Positions 14,465-22,727 of a stretch of 22,727 bases of DNA are shown piece by piece. Source of the stretch: a virus. The stretch spans positions 1-22,727 of IMG/VR virus record IMGVR_UViG_3300001683_000107; one strand, written 5' to 3'. Under the pieces are notes generated by a model. It was not told where the DNA came from, ran no database searches, and saw only the letters and a list, made by a program, of their open reading frames with translations. The position numbers were made by a program, and so were the translations under genes. Every line of letters begins with the position of its first letter. Position 1 is the first letter of the stretch.

Positions 14465-17400
14465 GACTGTAATGCAATGGCCCTTAAGCTTTGAGCCGAT
14501 GGTACCTTAGCTGTTGTTTGTGAAGTAAACACAATCTTAATTGCAAACATTGTAAAATCTGCCACATCAATTGTATATTCCATTTCACTAAAATCACCAG
14601 AATCAGAATAAGGTACTGTTCCTGTTGCAGGGTTAATTTCAACCCAAGCTTCAGTATCAAATGTTGTAGATTCCGAACCAGTCTTATGGTATAATTTAAC
14701 ATTAGTAAATGAAGGTCGATTAACATCTAAATAAACTTTAATTTGATCAGACGTTTCATCCAATTTAACTGTTTTAGTAATATATTTAGCCAACACAGAA
14801 CCATTACTTGCATCTGTTTCTGCATTATAATTAGCAACAACATTAAAACCGGCAGCAGCTGATGCTGCAGGGTTATCAATTCTATTTGAAATAGTAATAG
14901 CAGAACATCTATCCATATCTACCACAGGTGATATATTATCTTTCGATGAAACAAATATACCATTTAAGTATAATGAAGAAGTTGAACCTTGTTTAACTAC
15001 CTTTGCTGTACTTGGGGTATAATTCTCATTAATAATAACAGGTAAGTAAGTAGAACCAAGAATACCTGTATTTTCTGTTGAATCTTTAATACCCCAAACC
15101 ATACCAGTATTTGGTAATGTAATTTCTTGTACCAATGGATATATTGTGTTAAATGCCAAGTTTTGTGTAGCGGTTACAGTATTATTACCATCAATTCCGG
15201 TGCCTGTAGCAACAGTGGTAGCTGTAATAGTATATCTATCACGTTCAACATTTGAAATTGTATGTGTTGCTTCAATTTCAGCTAATGGAATACCATTAAT
15301 AGAAGTAATTGATTCTTCAACTGCAATAGTAACTGAATTACCATTGAGCATACCATGGTTTTTATGTGTTACAACAACCTCGGCTGAACTATTAACTGTT
15401 TGGAATGGATCATTTGTTAAAGCTCTTGTAGGTAATAAAGTATTTTTAAGAACAAGTGATGCTGGAGCTGTAATATTAAACACTGCACGATTCATCTTAA
15501 ATGTTAAGTCTTTATTTTGATCTGGTGTCCAAGTAGAAGCATTTTGTGATTTAAACATAACACCATTATATGGTTGTTTAGAAATTCTATTACCTGCATC
15601 ATCTTCAGCACCAATTTCTGCATACTTAACCTTATATTCATTTGAGTTAGCCATAATAACAAAACAATATTCAATACCATCTTGTAAATAAACCGGAGCT
15701 TCAAATGTGAATTTGGTTGAAGTACCATCGACATTCACATCAGCTGCATTCATAGTTATATCAGAGAATGGAATAACTTCTTGTGTTGGTATACCTTGAT
15801 CCATTTTTCTAAATTGTACTTGAACAGGAATGTTTGCATCCTTAGTACTAAAGAATAATTCAAGTGATGTAATAAATGCACCGCCATCAATATCTAATAA
15901 AATAGATTGTGCAAGAGGATCCGCCCATCTAATTCTTTGACTTGATGTATTCGATGAAGATGATGTTGACGTTGAAGTAATTACACGTGAATCAGAAACA
16001 TTAGTTCTTTGAATTGTAGGAACCCTTGTTGAAATAACTACATTTTCTTTTGTTTCAATTAATCCCTTTGCCGAATATGTTTCAGAGGCAAACGTACCAG
16101 TATCTTCTTCATTATTAACAGAAGAATCTGTTAACAGGAATGTCTTATCACCAGTTTTAAAACTTAATGATTCATTATTAGGTACAAAGAATGTACCAGT
16201 AATAGCACCATTAGCATCCGTCGTTAATGTAGTAGCACCTGCCGGGTGAACTGTATTAGTGTTAACACCAACTGATGGCAATACAGAAGAAGCAGTCGTT
16301 GATACATAATCAACAACACTTATACCATCAAAGAATGGATATACCTGAGTATTAGGTCTCATTCTTGTGCCTGTAAATTCAACCAATCTTGATCTCATAA
16401 ATGGAGCAAAATTAACTTCAACAACACGATCACCAATATTTGTTTCTACTGTATCAGTACCAATAGTGGTATTAACACCTGATCTATTTTGACCTGTATT
16501 AGTAGTCGTGGTAGTATTTGTTGTTTGTGTTGTATTTCTAAACCACCAGTTAGTTGATGTCGAGGTAGATGTAGACGATGAAGAAGTAGAACCACTCCAG
16601 TTAGTCTGCCATGAATTCCATACGGTACCTGTTGATACAGTCGCGTCAACAATATCTCTTAATGCATCAAACACACCATCATTATTCACAATTAATTGTG
16701 GTCTTCTTTCAGTATCTTTCCATTCATCAGAAGATGGTGAAAGTGATAATGAACCTGTCCAGTTAAATACATCAAATGGATTAACATTAATTGTACCTGA
16801 ACTTTGTGTTTGTGAAATAATAGTTTTAGTTGTATATGGTAATGTAACTAAATCACCTGTACGTTGTGTAGTAGATGTTGAATCATATTCAAAACCAATA
16901 TTACCTTCATTAAATAAAGGTCTTAATGTTCCAGTACTTCTATCAATACCAGATCTAAATTCATTTGATGTAGCTCTTGCAATGTTAGTTGATGTGAATG
17001 AATCAACAAGGAAGCCTGACTTCCATCGAGCCATACCAGTACTACCTAAAATTTGTTTATTTTCTGCTTCCTTTTCTAATAAAGAAAGAGTTGTATAATA
17101 TTCTAAGTTACCAATTCGTCTATCCAATTTACCAATATCACGCATTGTGTATCTTCTATTTTCAATAAACTTAATTGATACTTCATTAGGTGTTAATGTA
17201 AATGCTGGAATAAACAAATGGTATAATACCATTGCGTCTTTAGGTGTTCCAGGTTCTTTAGGATTAAGATCAGATACACCTTCAAGTACTCCAAACTCAC
17301 CATCTTTATCTAAATAAACTTTATCAATTCTATTTAAATAATATTGGATATCAGTTTCAAATTGTGTATTAGGTCTAGGACATGAACCAAGTGCTGCGCC

Positions 17401-19488
17401 AGTACCATCAAAACCACCACCACCATCTTTCATTCTTGGTCTAAAGTCTACAGCTGATCTTAATTCAATACCGTTATGAGATGGAATATCTGCATAATCA
17501 ATTGAATAAGAATCAATAGTAAAGAAATCACCAATACCATGATCGAAGTAATCATATTTTACTGTTAAATCAGCATTAACTGTATAGTTAGTATCTGCTT
17601 TAAGTTGAACAGAACCTACTCCATAATGTGTGTCGGTTTGGCCATTGAAAAAATCAAAGTGTTCTGTTACATCATCGGATCCTTCCACAATAGAAGTTAT
17701 ACGTAACACATCACAATGTCCTAAGTTAACAGGATTTGTGAAGTCGGCAGTATCAGGTAATACTGTTAATTTATCTATAACCAAAGTTTTAGATTTATGA
17801 TCCTTCGTTACAATAATTGGAGCAACTAATGAGAATGTATTACCATTAGGTGATGCATCAGGACCTGTATAAGTAGCTGCCAAATTACCAATCGTTGCAA
17901 TATTACCTGAACCATCAATAGTTAAATCAGCCAAAGCAAAATCAACAATAGTACTACTATCAGTGGTATTAACTAAAATCCAATTTGTGTCTGTTTCCTT
18001 ATTACCAAATACTTCATTGGCTAAACCAATATTAAATGCTACCTGAATATCACCACCTACAGTAGAAGCAACAACACCTCTAAATACTCTATTGGCTTCA
18101 AATCTATAATTATAATCTGCAGGGCTTAATGGATCAGTTTCTGCAGAACATGTTTTAATTCTTGTGTATGGTAATGAATATAGTAATGAATCTGTCGCCA
18201 AGTTTGAAGCAACGATTGTAGTTGCATTAAATGAACTTGAAGGTGAATCAATACTTACGGCACTTGATATGGTACCTATTAAATCAAATACATGTAGTCG
18301 ATATTGCCCAGCTGTTACTAATGCTTGTATTGATCTAATTCTTACAGTTCCTGTTTGTATACCACCACTATTTAATAATTGAACTATATTAAAGTTTTCA
18401 ATTTCAGGTAAATCTGTAACACCACTCACATCAATATAGTTATTATGTGAAACTTCAGTTACAGTATCAGCGGCTAAATCAGCATCTCTTGCTCTTTTAA
18501 GATCAACGTTTGTTGTATTAAGAGTTTGAATTTCATAACCTCTTACATAAGCTTTCGAAGGTTCAATACCAATAGTTAATTTGGTTGTATCTCCACCAAC
18601 ATTATCTTTAATTTGTGCAGGGAATGGATTAACTGTATAATTACCAGACTCATCAAATGTTCTTCTCGCCAATGTATCTTCAAGAATAGCATAATCAGAA
18701 ACTCTTGCATGTTTAACAATATCACCACTTACTAATCTAGCGAGTAATACAAAGTTACCTATATTGGCATTGTTTGCCTGTTTAGTTAATGTTGTTGTAA
18801 TAGAATATCTATGAGCACCTGGAGCAGATTCATTAGGTGAACCTGCCGCGTTATCATTTAATGTTGCATCATCACCTGAAGAAACAATAGACTCAGTAAT
18901 CTTTAAACCAACATCATATGATACATCCGTTGTATATTTAGAAAGTATAATGGTTGATTTCTTAACAATAGTGAAATGTTTCTTAATGTAATAAATACCA
19001 TCATCAACTGATACAAGAGAACCATAACCACTTGACGCAACTGTTGCTGTTAATGTTGTGGTATCTGCTAATGTAGTACCATCAACGAACTTATCACCTG
19101 ATGTATAATTAATCCATAGTGTTACTGGATCAGTATCAGTAGCTGCCTCGGCGTGTACTACTTTTGCTTTATTGGTACCAGATATAAATTCAACACCAAT
19201 AAGTTCTGACATATTAGTAGTATTAACTGCAGATAACTTAAGGTAATCAATCTTATTATATATTGATACACCACCTGGTATTACAATAGATCCTTCTTTA
19301 AACATATGATCACCAATAGATGATACTTGGTTTTGAAGCATTGATTGCATTTGAGTTAATTCTCTTGCCTGCACCGCATGGCCAGGACGGAATAACATCT
19401 TATTGTATTTTTCTTTTGGAGTTAATCCGTCCGCTGTTGGGGTATTATAATCATCCCAATATGGTTCAATGTTAAACTTAATTGCCAT
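14461..19488 (-). CDS. giant DUF4815-type virion structural protein, 1675 aa
   Basis: The N-terminus (FNIEPYWDDYN, then YNKMLFRPGHAVQARELTQ, LQNQVSSIGDHMFKEGSIV) is the signature of DUF4815 proteins of marine myoviruses. The N-terminal half is beta-rich. Two low-complexity Ser/Thr stretches follow, near 955-1000 (SGSTSSSSTSTSTSTNWW, TTQTTNTTTTTNTG) and near 1160-1180 (STSTSSSSNTSS), which look like flexible hinges. After the second is DPLAQSILLDIDGGAFITSLELFFSTKD, a domain common in such proteins. The ATG at 19488 has AGGA 8 nt upstream. Position after gp8 corresponds to the T4 gp9-gp12 region, so it is probably a baseplate-edge or fibre-base component. The assignment to any T4 gene is uncertain. 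Confidence 0.82.
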   Translation of the reverse strand: MAIKFNIEPYWDDYNTPTADGLTPKEKYNKMLFRPGHAVQARELTQMQSMLQNQVSSIGDHMFKEGSIVIPGGVSIYNKIDYLKLSAVNTTNMSELIGVEFISGTNKAKVVHAEAATDTDPVTLWINYTSGDKFVDGTTLADTTTLTATVASSGYGSLVSVDDGIYYIKKHFTIVKKSTIILSKYTTDVSYDVGLKITESIVSSGDDATLNDNAAGSPNESAPGAHRYSITTTLTKQANNANIGNFVLLARLVSGDIVKHARVSDYAILEDTLARRTFDESGNYTVNPFPAQIKDNVGGDTTKLTIGIEPSKAYVRGYEIQTLNTTNVDLKRARDADLAADTVTEVSHNNYIDVSGVTDLPEIENFNIVQLLNSGGIQTGTVRIRSIQALVTAGQYRLHVFDLIGTISSAVSIDSPSSSFNATTIVASNLATDSLLYSLPYTRIKTCSAETDPLSPADYNYRFEANRVFRGVVASTVGGDIQVAFNIGLANEVFGNKETDTNWILVNTTDSSTIVDFALADLTIDGSGNIATIGNLAATYTGPDASPNGNTFSLVAPIIVTKDHKSKTLVIDKLTVLPDTADFTNPVNLGHCDVLRITSIVEGSDDVTEHFDFFNGQTDTHYGVGSVQLKADTNYTVNADLTVKYDYFDHGIGDFFTIDSYSIDYADIPSHNGIELRSAVDFRPRMKDGGGGFDGTGAALGSCPRPNTQFETDIQYYLNRIDKVYLDKDGEFGVLEGVSDLNPKEPGTPKDAMVLYHLFIPAFTLTPNEVSIKFIENRRYTMRDIGKLDRRIGNLEYYTTLSLLEKEAENKQILGSTGMARWKSGFLVDSFTSTNIARATSNEFRSGIDRSTGTLRPLFNEGNIGFEYDSTSTTQRTGDLVTLPYTTKTIISQTQSSGTINVNPFDVFNWTGSLSLSPSSDEWKDTERRPQLIVNNDGVFDALRDIVDATVSTGTVWNSWQTNWSGSTSSSSTSTSTSTNWWFRNTTQTTNTTTTTNTGQNRSGVNTTIGTDTVETNIGDRVVEVNFAPFMRSRLVEFTGTRMRPNTQVYPFFDGISVVDYVSTTASSVLPSVGVNTNTVHPAGATTLTTDANGAITGTFFVPNNESLSFKTGDKTFLLTDSSVNNEEDTGTFASETYSAKGLIETKENVVISTRVPTIQRTNVSDSRVITSTSTSSSSNTSSQRIRWADPLAQSILLDIDGGAFITSLELFFSTKDANIPVQVQFRKMDQGIPTQEVIPFSDITMNAADVNVDGTSTKFTFEAPVYLQDGIEYCFVIMANSNEYKVKYAEIGAEDDAGNRISKQPYNGVMFKSQNASTWTPDQNKDLTFKMNRAVFNITAPASLVLKNTLLPTRALTNDPFQTVNSSAEVVVTHKNHGMLNGNSVTIAVEESITSINGIPLAEIEATHTISNVERDRYTITATTVATGTGIDGNNTVTATQNLAFNTIYPLVQEITLPNTGMVWGIKDSTENTGILGSTYLPVIINENYTPSTAKVVKQGSTSSLYLNGIFVSSKDNISPVVDMDRCSAITISNRIDNPAASAAAGFNVVANYNAETDASNGSVLAKYITKTVKLDETSDQIKVYLDVNRPSFTNVKLYHKTGSESTTFDTEAWVEINPATGTVPYSDSGDFSEMEYTIDVADFTMFAIKIVFTSQTTAKVPSAQSLRAIALQS

Positions 19489-19502
19489 TTCTTTTTCCTA
19501 AT

Positions 19503-20828
19503 TTAAAATGCGATAACTAATCTGATAGTTTCAATTTGATCTACGCCTCTACTAACTGAAGTTCTATTTTCCAAAAACATAACATCACCAGAATATTGTG
19601 TAATCCCAGCAACATTAACTGCAGTACAATCAACACCACCACCCGTATCACCTACAACTCTAATATTATCATCATCGGTAAAGTTAACAAAACCTGTATC
19701 TTCATTTTGTATAAAATAAATAATACCATTGGTTGCATCATATTCAATTACCATAGCCTTTGCAGAAGTACTTGTGCCTTCAATCATAGCATCAGCAGCA
19801 AATGAGCCACCGGTTGCAACCGATAATGATTTAGTTGTTGTATAAGCATTATTAGCCGCAGTAGTAGATGTTGCTGCGTCAATTGGATTTCTAATTAAAG
19901 CTATTTGTCTAAAATCATTTGTGGCAGGAATATCACCATTCTCATCACCATTAAATACTTTGTTAATAGTTACATAATGAGATCTTAAATCATTTCGTGG
20001 GTCTTTACCAAAACCACCTGTTGGTCCAATGACCGGTCTTAATGAACCACCAGAACCAGCACCACCTGTAACGGTAATAACTGCTTTAGTGTAACCTGTA
20101 CCAACCGCAGTCATATCAATATCAGTAATAATACCACCAGTTACTATCGCTGTTGCAGTAGCACCTGTACCATTACCTGACACTGTTACAGTAGGAGCAG
20201 AAGTATAACCTGTACCACCAGAAACAATTTTAATATTATAAATGGCACCATCAATAGCATTATCTTGTACAGACCATTGATTAATTAATGCTGTATCTGC
20301 ACCAGGAGCAGGTGCCGCTGTTATATATTGTACCGGAATAAATGAAGCAGTAAGAAATTTAGAACCTGTATCAACTGGAATCGTATACATATATTTCCAT
20401 ATATAACCATCGGTTGAAGCATGATCAATAACACCCGCTGTTGTTACACCGGCAATATCAGGGTTGGTAGTAGACACACCACCTGATTTAAGACACATAA
20501 ATACATTGTTATTATCTGATACTACAAAGTAATTCTTTCCTTCTAGGTTAATATCTCTATCATCATATTCTGCATATGAAACACCAGAAACCCATAGAGT
20601 TCTTGGTGATGAATAAATAATATCCACTGATTCACATTTTTTCATGGCAAACATATTTTCCCATAAAGTATTTGTTGTATAATCATTTTCGTATGGATTA
20701 TCAGGTGTTGTATCATCCGTCCATGCATTTGATCTACCTAAACCCATATAAAATGTGTTTGATGTTAGACTGTCAACAAATTTTTCAGTTGTATCTAATC
20801 TAAATTTACTTGTTATAATTGCTGACAT
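19503..20828 (-). CDS. 8: baseplate wedge protein, gp8-like
   Basis: SKFRLDTTEKFVDSLTSNTFYMGLGRSNAW followed by W.DDTTPDNPYEN is the N-terminal form of T4 gp8-type wedge proteins in marine phages. RTLWVSGVSYAEYDD, NNVFMCLKSGG, DGYIWKYMYTIP and RSHYVTINKVFNGDENG match the family through the body. At 441 residues it is longer than T4 gp8 (334). Much of the extra length is a Gly/Thr-rich insert at about 201-262 with GGTGYTSAPTVTVSGNGTG and a second degenerate copy. The ATG at 20828 has GGAG 8-9 nt upstream. The place between the gp7-position gene and the large structural gene agrees with T4 order. Confidence 0.85.
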   Translation of the reverse strand: MSAIITSKFRLDTTEKFVDSLTSNTFYMGLGRSNAWTDDTTPDNPYENDYTTNTLWENMFAMKKCESVDIIYSSPRTLWVSGVSYAEYDDRDINLEGKNYFVVSDNNNVFMCLKSGGVSTTNPDIAGVTTAGVIDHASTDGYIWKYMYTIPVDTGSKFLTASFIPVQYITAAPAPGADTALINQWSVQDNAIDGAIYNIKIVSGGTGYTSAPTVTVSGNGTGATATAIVTGGIITDIDMTAVGTGYTKAVITVTGGAGSGGSLRPVIGPTGGFGKDPRNDLRSHYVTINKVFNGDENGDIPATNDFRQIALIRNPIDAATSTTAANNAYTTTKSLSVATGGSFAADAMIEGTSTSAKAMVIEYDATNGIIYFIQNEDTGFVNFTDDDNIRVVGDTGGGVDCTAVNVAGITQYSGDVMFLENRTSVSRGVDQIETIRLVIAF

Positions 20829-20842
20829 TTATTGTCTCTCCG

Positions 20843-22021
20843 TTATGTTTGTATTGTACACTCAGTTGAAGTATACGATATATCTGTTGCAGGATCATTA
20901 GGGGTGCAAGACCAAATTCTTGCACCTAACTGTAATCCTATATTGTTATTTATAACATCTTCTATGGTATATGCACCATATTCTAGTATTGGTCTCCAAT
21001 TCCAGAATTTAACATTCTCCAAATGATTCCACATACCTATTCTGGAATTAGATCTTACATATTGTAATTCTTTCTCAACATAAGTACCTAATTCATTTAC
21101 ACTCGGTGGCATATAAACAGGTGATACATTGATATTTAATGGTAGCCCTGAGCCTTGTCTACCAGGTTGAATATTTAAATTGGATGCAATTATCTTAATA
21201 AAGATAAGAATCTCACCAAAGAATATAAATCCAGCAGGGTGAATTAATCTAGTAAATGCATTCTTCCAATCATTAATATTTTTACCAGTCTTAAGTACAT
21301 AAGAAAACTTCTGATAGAAATAAGAATCTTGAATATATTTCTTATCAGATAAGAAACCATCAACGGTAGTAAATAAACCTTTAGGATATACTTTAACTAC
21401 ATCACCTATTGAGTATTTCATCTCATTATCACCTGCATCATAATAAACTGTTTCTTTATAGTCACCATTTGATGCATAAACATCATTAATAAATACTATA
21501 TCATCATTAAACTTAGGAGCAAACCCTTGGTCTGAATCCATATTAATAATAAATGTTTTTGCTACTAATGTCCAAGTATATGTTGGAGTATAATCAGTAT
21601 GATTAGCAATAATATCTGCTTTTTGTTCAAACCATTTGCCATCAGAAGGGATTAACATATCCACTCTTGGGAAATAAATATCTACTTCATCATCATAAAT
21701 TAATTTAAAGAAAGCTTTAATAGATTCTGGTGTTCCTCTTGAACGATAAAATTCTACAAGGTGTTTATAAAATAATCTTGGGTCAGCAGCAAAATCTCTA
21801 GGTATTGGTGCGCCAATCTCATTTTGTAACTCTGTTAATAAATGTTCTTCGATTAAATCAATATCACGTTGATGATCAATTTGATTTAGATAAAATGCAG
21901 ATTTATTTACCCTTTCAAGATATAAAGCATATACCTTAATGAATTCAATTAACTCAGGATAGTCCTGATTAATATGATCAGGTACTAAATCATCTACAAA
22001 TGATGATATATTAATCGCCAT
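20843..22021 (-). CDS. baseplate/tail structural protein in the gp7 position, 392 aa
   Basis: FVDDLVPDHINQDYPELIEFIKVYALYLE at the N-terminus and LVEFYRSRGTPESIKAFFKLIYDDEVDIYFPRVDMLIPSDGKW at about 88-130 identify a structural protein widespread in marine T4-like phages. Middle sequences (YSIGDVVKVYPKG, FYQKFSYVLKTGKNINDW, RLIHPAGFIFFGEI) belong to the same family. T4 gp7 is far longer (1032 aa), so this is at most a functional counterpart. The ATG at 22021 shares its first base with the TAA of the gp6-like gene, and 14 nt separate its end from the gp8-like start, so it is co-translated with both. The C-terminal CTPNDPATDISYTSTECTI could hold a disulfide or simply a flexible tail. Confidence 0.78.
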   Translation of the reverse strand: MAINISSFVDDLVPDHINQDYPELIEFIKVYALYLERVNKSAFYLNQIDHQRDIDLIEEHLLTELQNEIGAPIPRDFAADPRLFYKHLVEFYRSRGTPESIKAFFKLIYDDEVDIYFPRVDMLIPSDGKWFEQKADIIANHTDYTPTYTWTLVAKTFIINMDSDQGFAPKFNDDIVFINDVYASNGDYKETVYYDAGDNEMKYSIGDVVKVYPKGLFTTVDGFLSDKKYIQDSYFYQKFSYVLKTGKNINDWKNAFTRLIHPAGFIFFGEILIFIKIIASNLNIQPGRQGSGLPLNINVSPVYMPPSVNELGTYVEKELQYVRSNSRIGMWNHLENVKFWNWRPILEYGAYTIEDVINNNIGLQLGARIWSCTPNDPATDISYTSTECTIQT

Positions 22022-22727
22022 TAGTTACTTACCGTTGTGTAATCAATACCAGCCGTTGTGCCACCGGTTACCATTGTATCAATAGTACCTTGAATTATAG
22101 CTGTTATCGAATTGATTGTTAACAATTCATTTCTCATAGGAGATATATCTGATGATGCAGGCTTAGTAATAATCTTAAGATAATCATGAACTCCTACAAT
22201 TGAATCAGGGGCAAATCCTTCTAAAACTACTTCGCCTGTATTATAATTTACATATCCAACATTAGGATTTAATATAGTACTTGTGGCGCCAATGATTTGA
22301 ATAATATTTTTATTTTCTTCAGTGTCTAAATAATCTTTTAATCTACATGATTCACCTCTATAAGTAAATTCAGTAGATGTTACATATTGAGTTTTACCAG
22401 ATAAATATGCAATGGGTTGATTAAAGTCAAATGTATATAATTTTTCAACACCTAACTCAGGGATAAATTTCTTAGACATTTCAATTCGCATAATTGTTGA
22501 AATAACAGCAACACTTGAATTATCAATAACTTGTAATAGATTTGAATTTCTAAATACACCACCAAAGGATTTTAGATTATTATTATCATAATCATCAATC
22601 ACTATCCTAATATTTTCAGATAAAGTAGCTTCATCAATATTAGCAACATTAGGGTTGTATTTAAAATAAACTTCTAAGTCAATATATGTATAATCTGGAT
22701 CAACAAGAATAGGAGTAATTGATACTA
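22021..22727 (-). CDS. 6: baseplate wedge protein, gp6-like, C-terminal part (5' end outside window)
   Basis: The frame is open from the right edge (VSITPILVDPDYTYIDLEVYFKY begins the visible part) to the stop at 22021, giving about 235 residues. A GTG at 22602 lies inside it and is not the true start, since upstream sequence in frame continues coherently. NNNLKSFGGVFRNSNLLQVIDN, VAVISTIMRIEMSKKFIPEL and the late VNYNTGEVVLEGFAP with RNELLTIN match the C-terminal region of T4-type gp6, the dimer that forms the inner baseplate ring. The N-terminal part is missing only because of the window edge. Confidence 0.82.
   Translation of the reverse strand, partial: VSITPILVDPDYTYIDLEVYFKYNPNVANIDEATLSENIRIVIDDYDNNNLKSFGGVFRNSNLLQVIDNSSVAVISTIMRIEMSKKFIPELGVEKLYTFDFNQPIAYLSGKTQYVTSTEFTYRGESCRLKDYLDTEENKNIIQIIGATSTILNPNVGYVNYNTGEVVLEGFAPDSIVGVHDYLKIITKPASSDISPMRNELLTINSITAIIQGTIDTMVTGGTTAGIDYTTVSN

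Noticed and set aside
22021-22602. A complete 193-aa gene starting at the GTG at 22602
   Set aside because: The reading frame continues upstream to the window edge with sensible gp6-like sequence, so the GTG is internal.
1-22727. tRNA genes, integrase, attachment sites or insertion sequences
   Set aside because: I saw no cloverleaf-like sequence, recombinase motif or flanking direct repeats in the short non-coding gaps. No gap exceeds about 85 bases.

Overview
The window reads as part of a marine, T4-like (myovirus) phage genome. It is AT-rich, almost fully coding, and nearly every gene is on the minus strand with overlaps or gaps of a few bases. The anchor is a baseplate set in T4-like order, read from right to left: the C-terminal part of a gp6-type wedge protein (22727-22021), a 392-aa wedge/tail protein in the gp7 position, a gp8-type wedge protein, and a 1675-aa DUF4815-type structural protein. 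Then come a short coiled-coil protein, a 523-aa fibre-like protein, two small virion proteins, a 577-aa fibre-like protein and a Tyr-Gly-repeat virion protein (about 14.5-9.3 kb). The marine assignment comes from the protein families (DUF4815, YTG-repeat protein, small virion proteins, phage radical SAM genes). The host cannot be read from the sequence. SAR11 or another low-GC marine bacterium is plausible, and no photosynthesis genes are present.

From 9.3 kb to 2.6 kb the structural module is interrupted by a modification-enzyme island. A minus-strand run of overlapping genes encodes a hypothetical protein, a GT-A glycosyltransferase, a 2OG-Fe(II) oxygenase, an unknown 290-aa protein, a radical SAM enzyme and a 54-aa four-cysteine protein. 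Beyond it, one plus-strand radical SAM/twitch gene faces that run. A divergent minus-strand set then encodes a radical SAM core, a SPASM-like cysteine domain and a second glycosyltransferase. At the left edge is a large fibre protein (1-2531, truncated by the window) made of tandem repeats.

Regulation resembles T4 late transcription. Exact TATAAATA boxes lie in the short gaps before the left fibre gene, before both divergent radical SAM genes (where they form one 14-bp palindrome) and before the 111-aa virion protein. In the last three cases the ATG is only 5-6 nt past the box, so these mRNAs would be leaderless or nearly so, and those genes lack a visible Shine-Dalgarno. One strong hairpin-plus-U-tract terminator lies at 10291-10332.

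Two radical SAM genes appear to be split near their C-terminal iron-sulfur domains. In both cases a single-base change would restore one continuous protein. This could be decay, sequencing error, or a real two-subunit or frameshifted design. The main biological suggestion is a phage-encoded protein or glycan modification cassette set among the fibre genes, possibly acting on virion proteins or on host surface structures.
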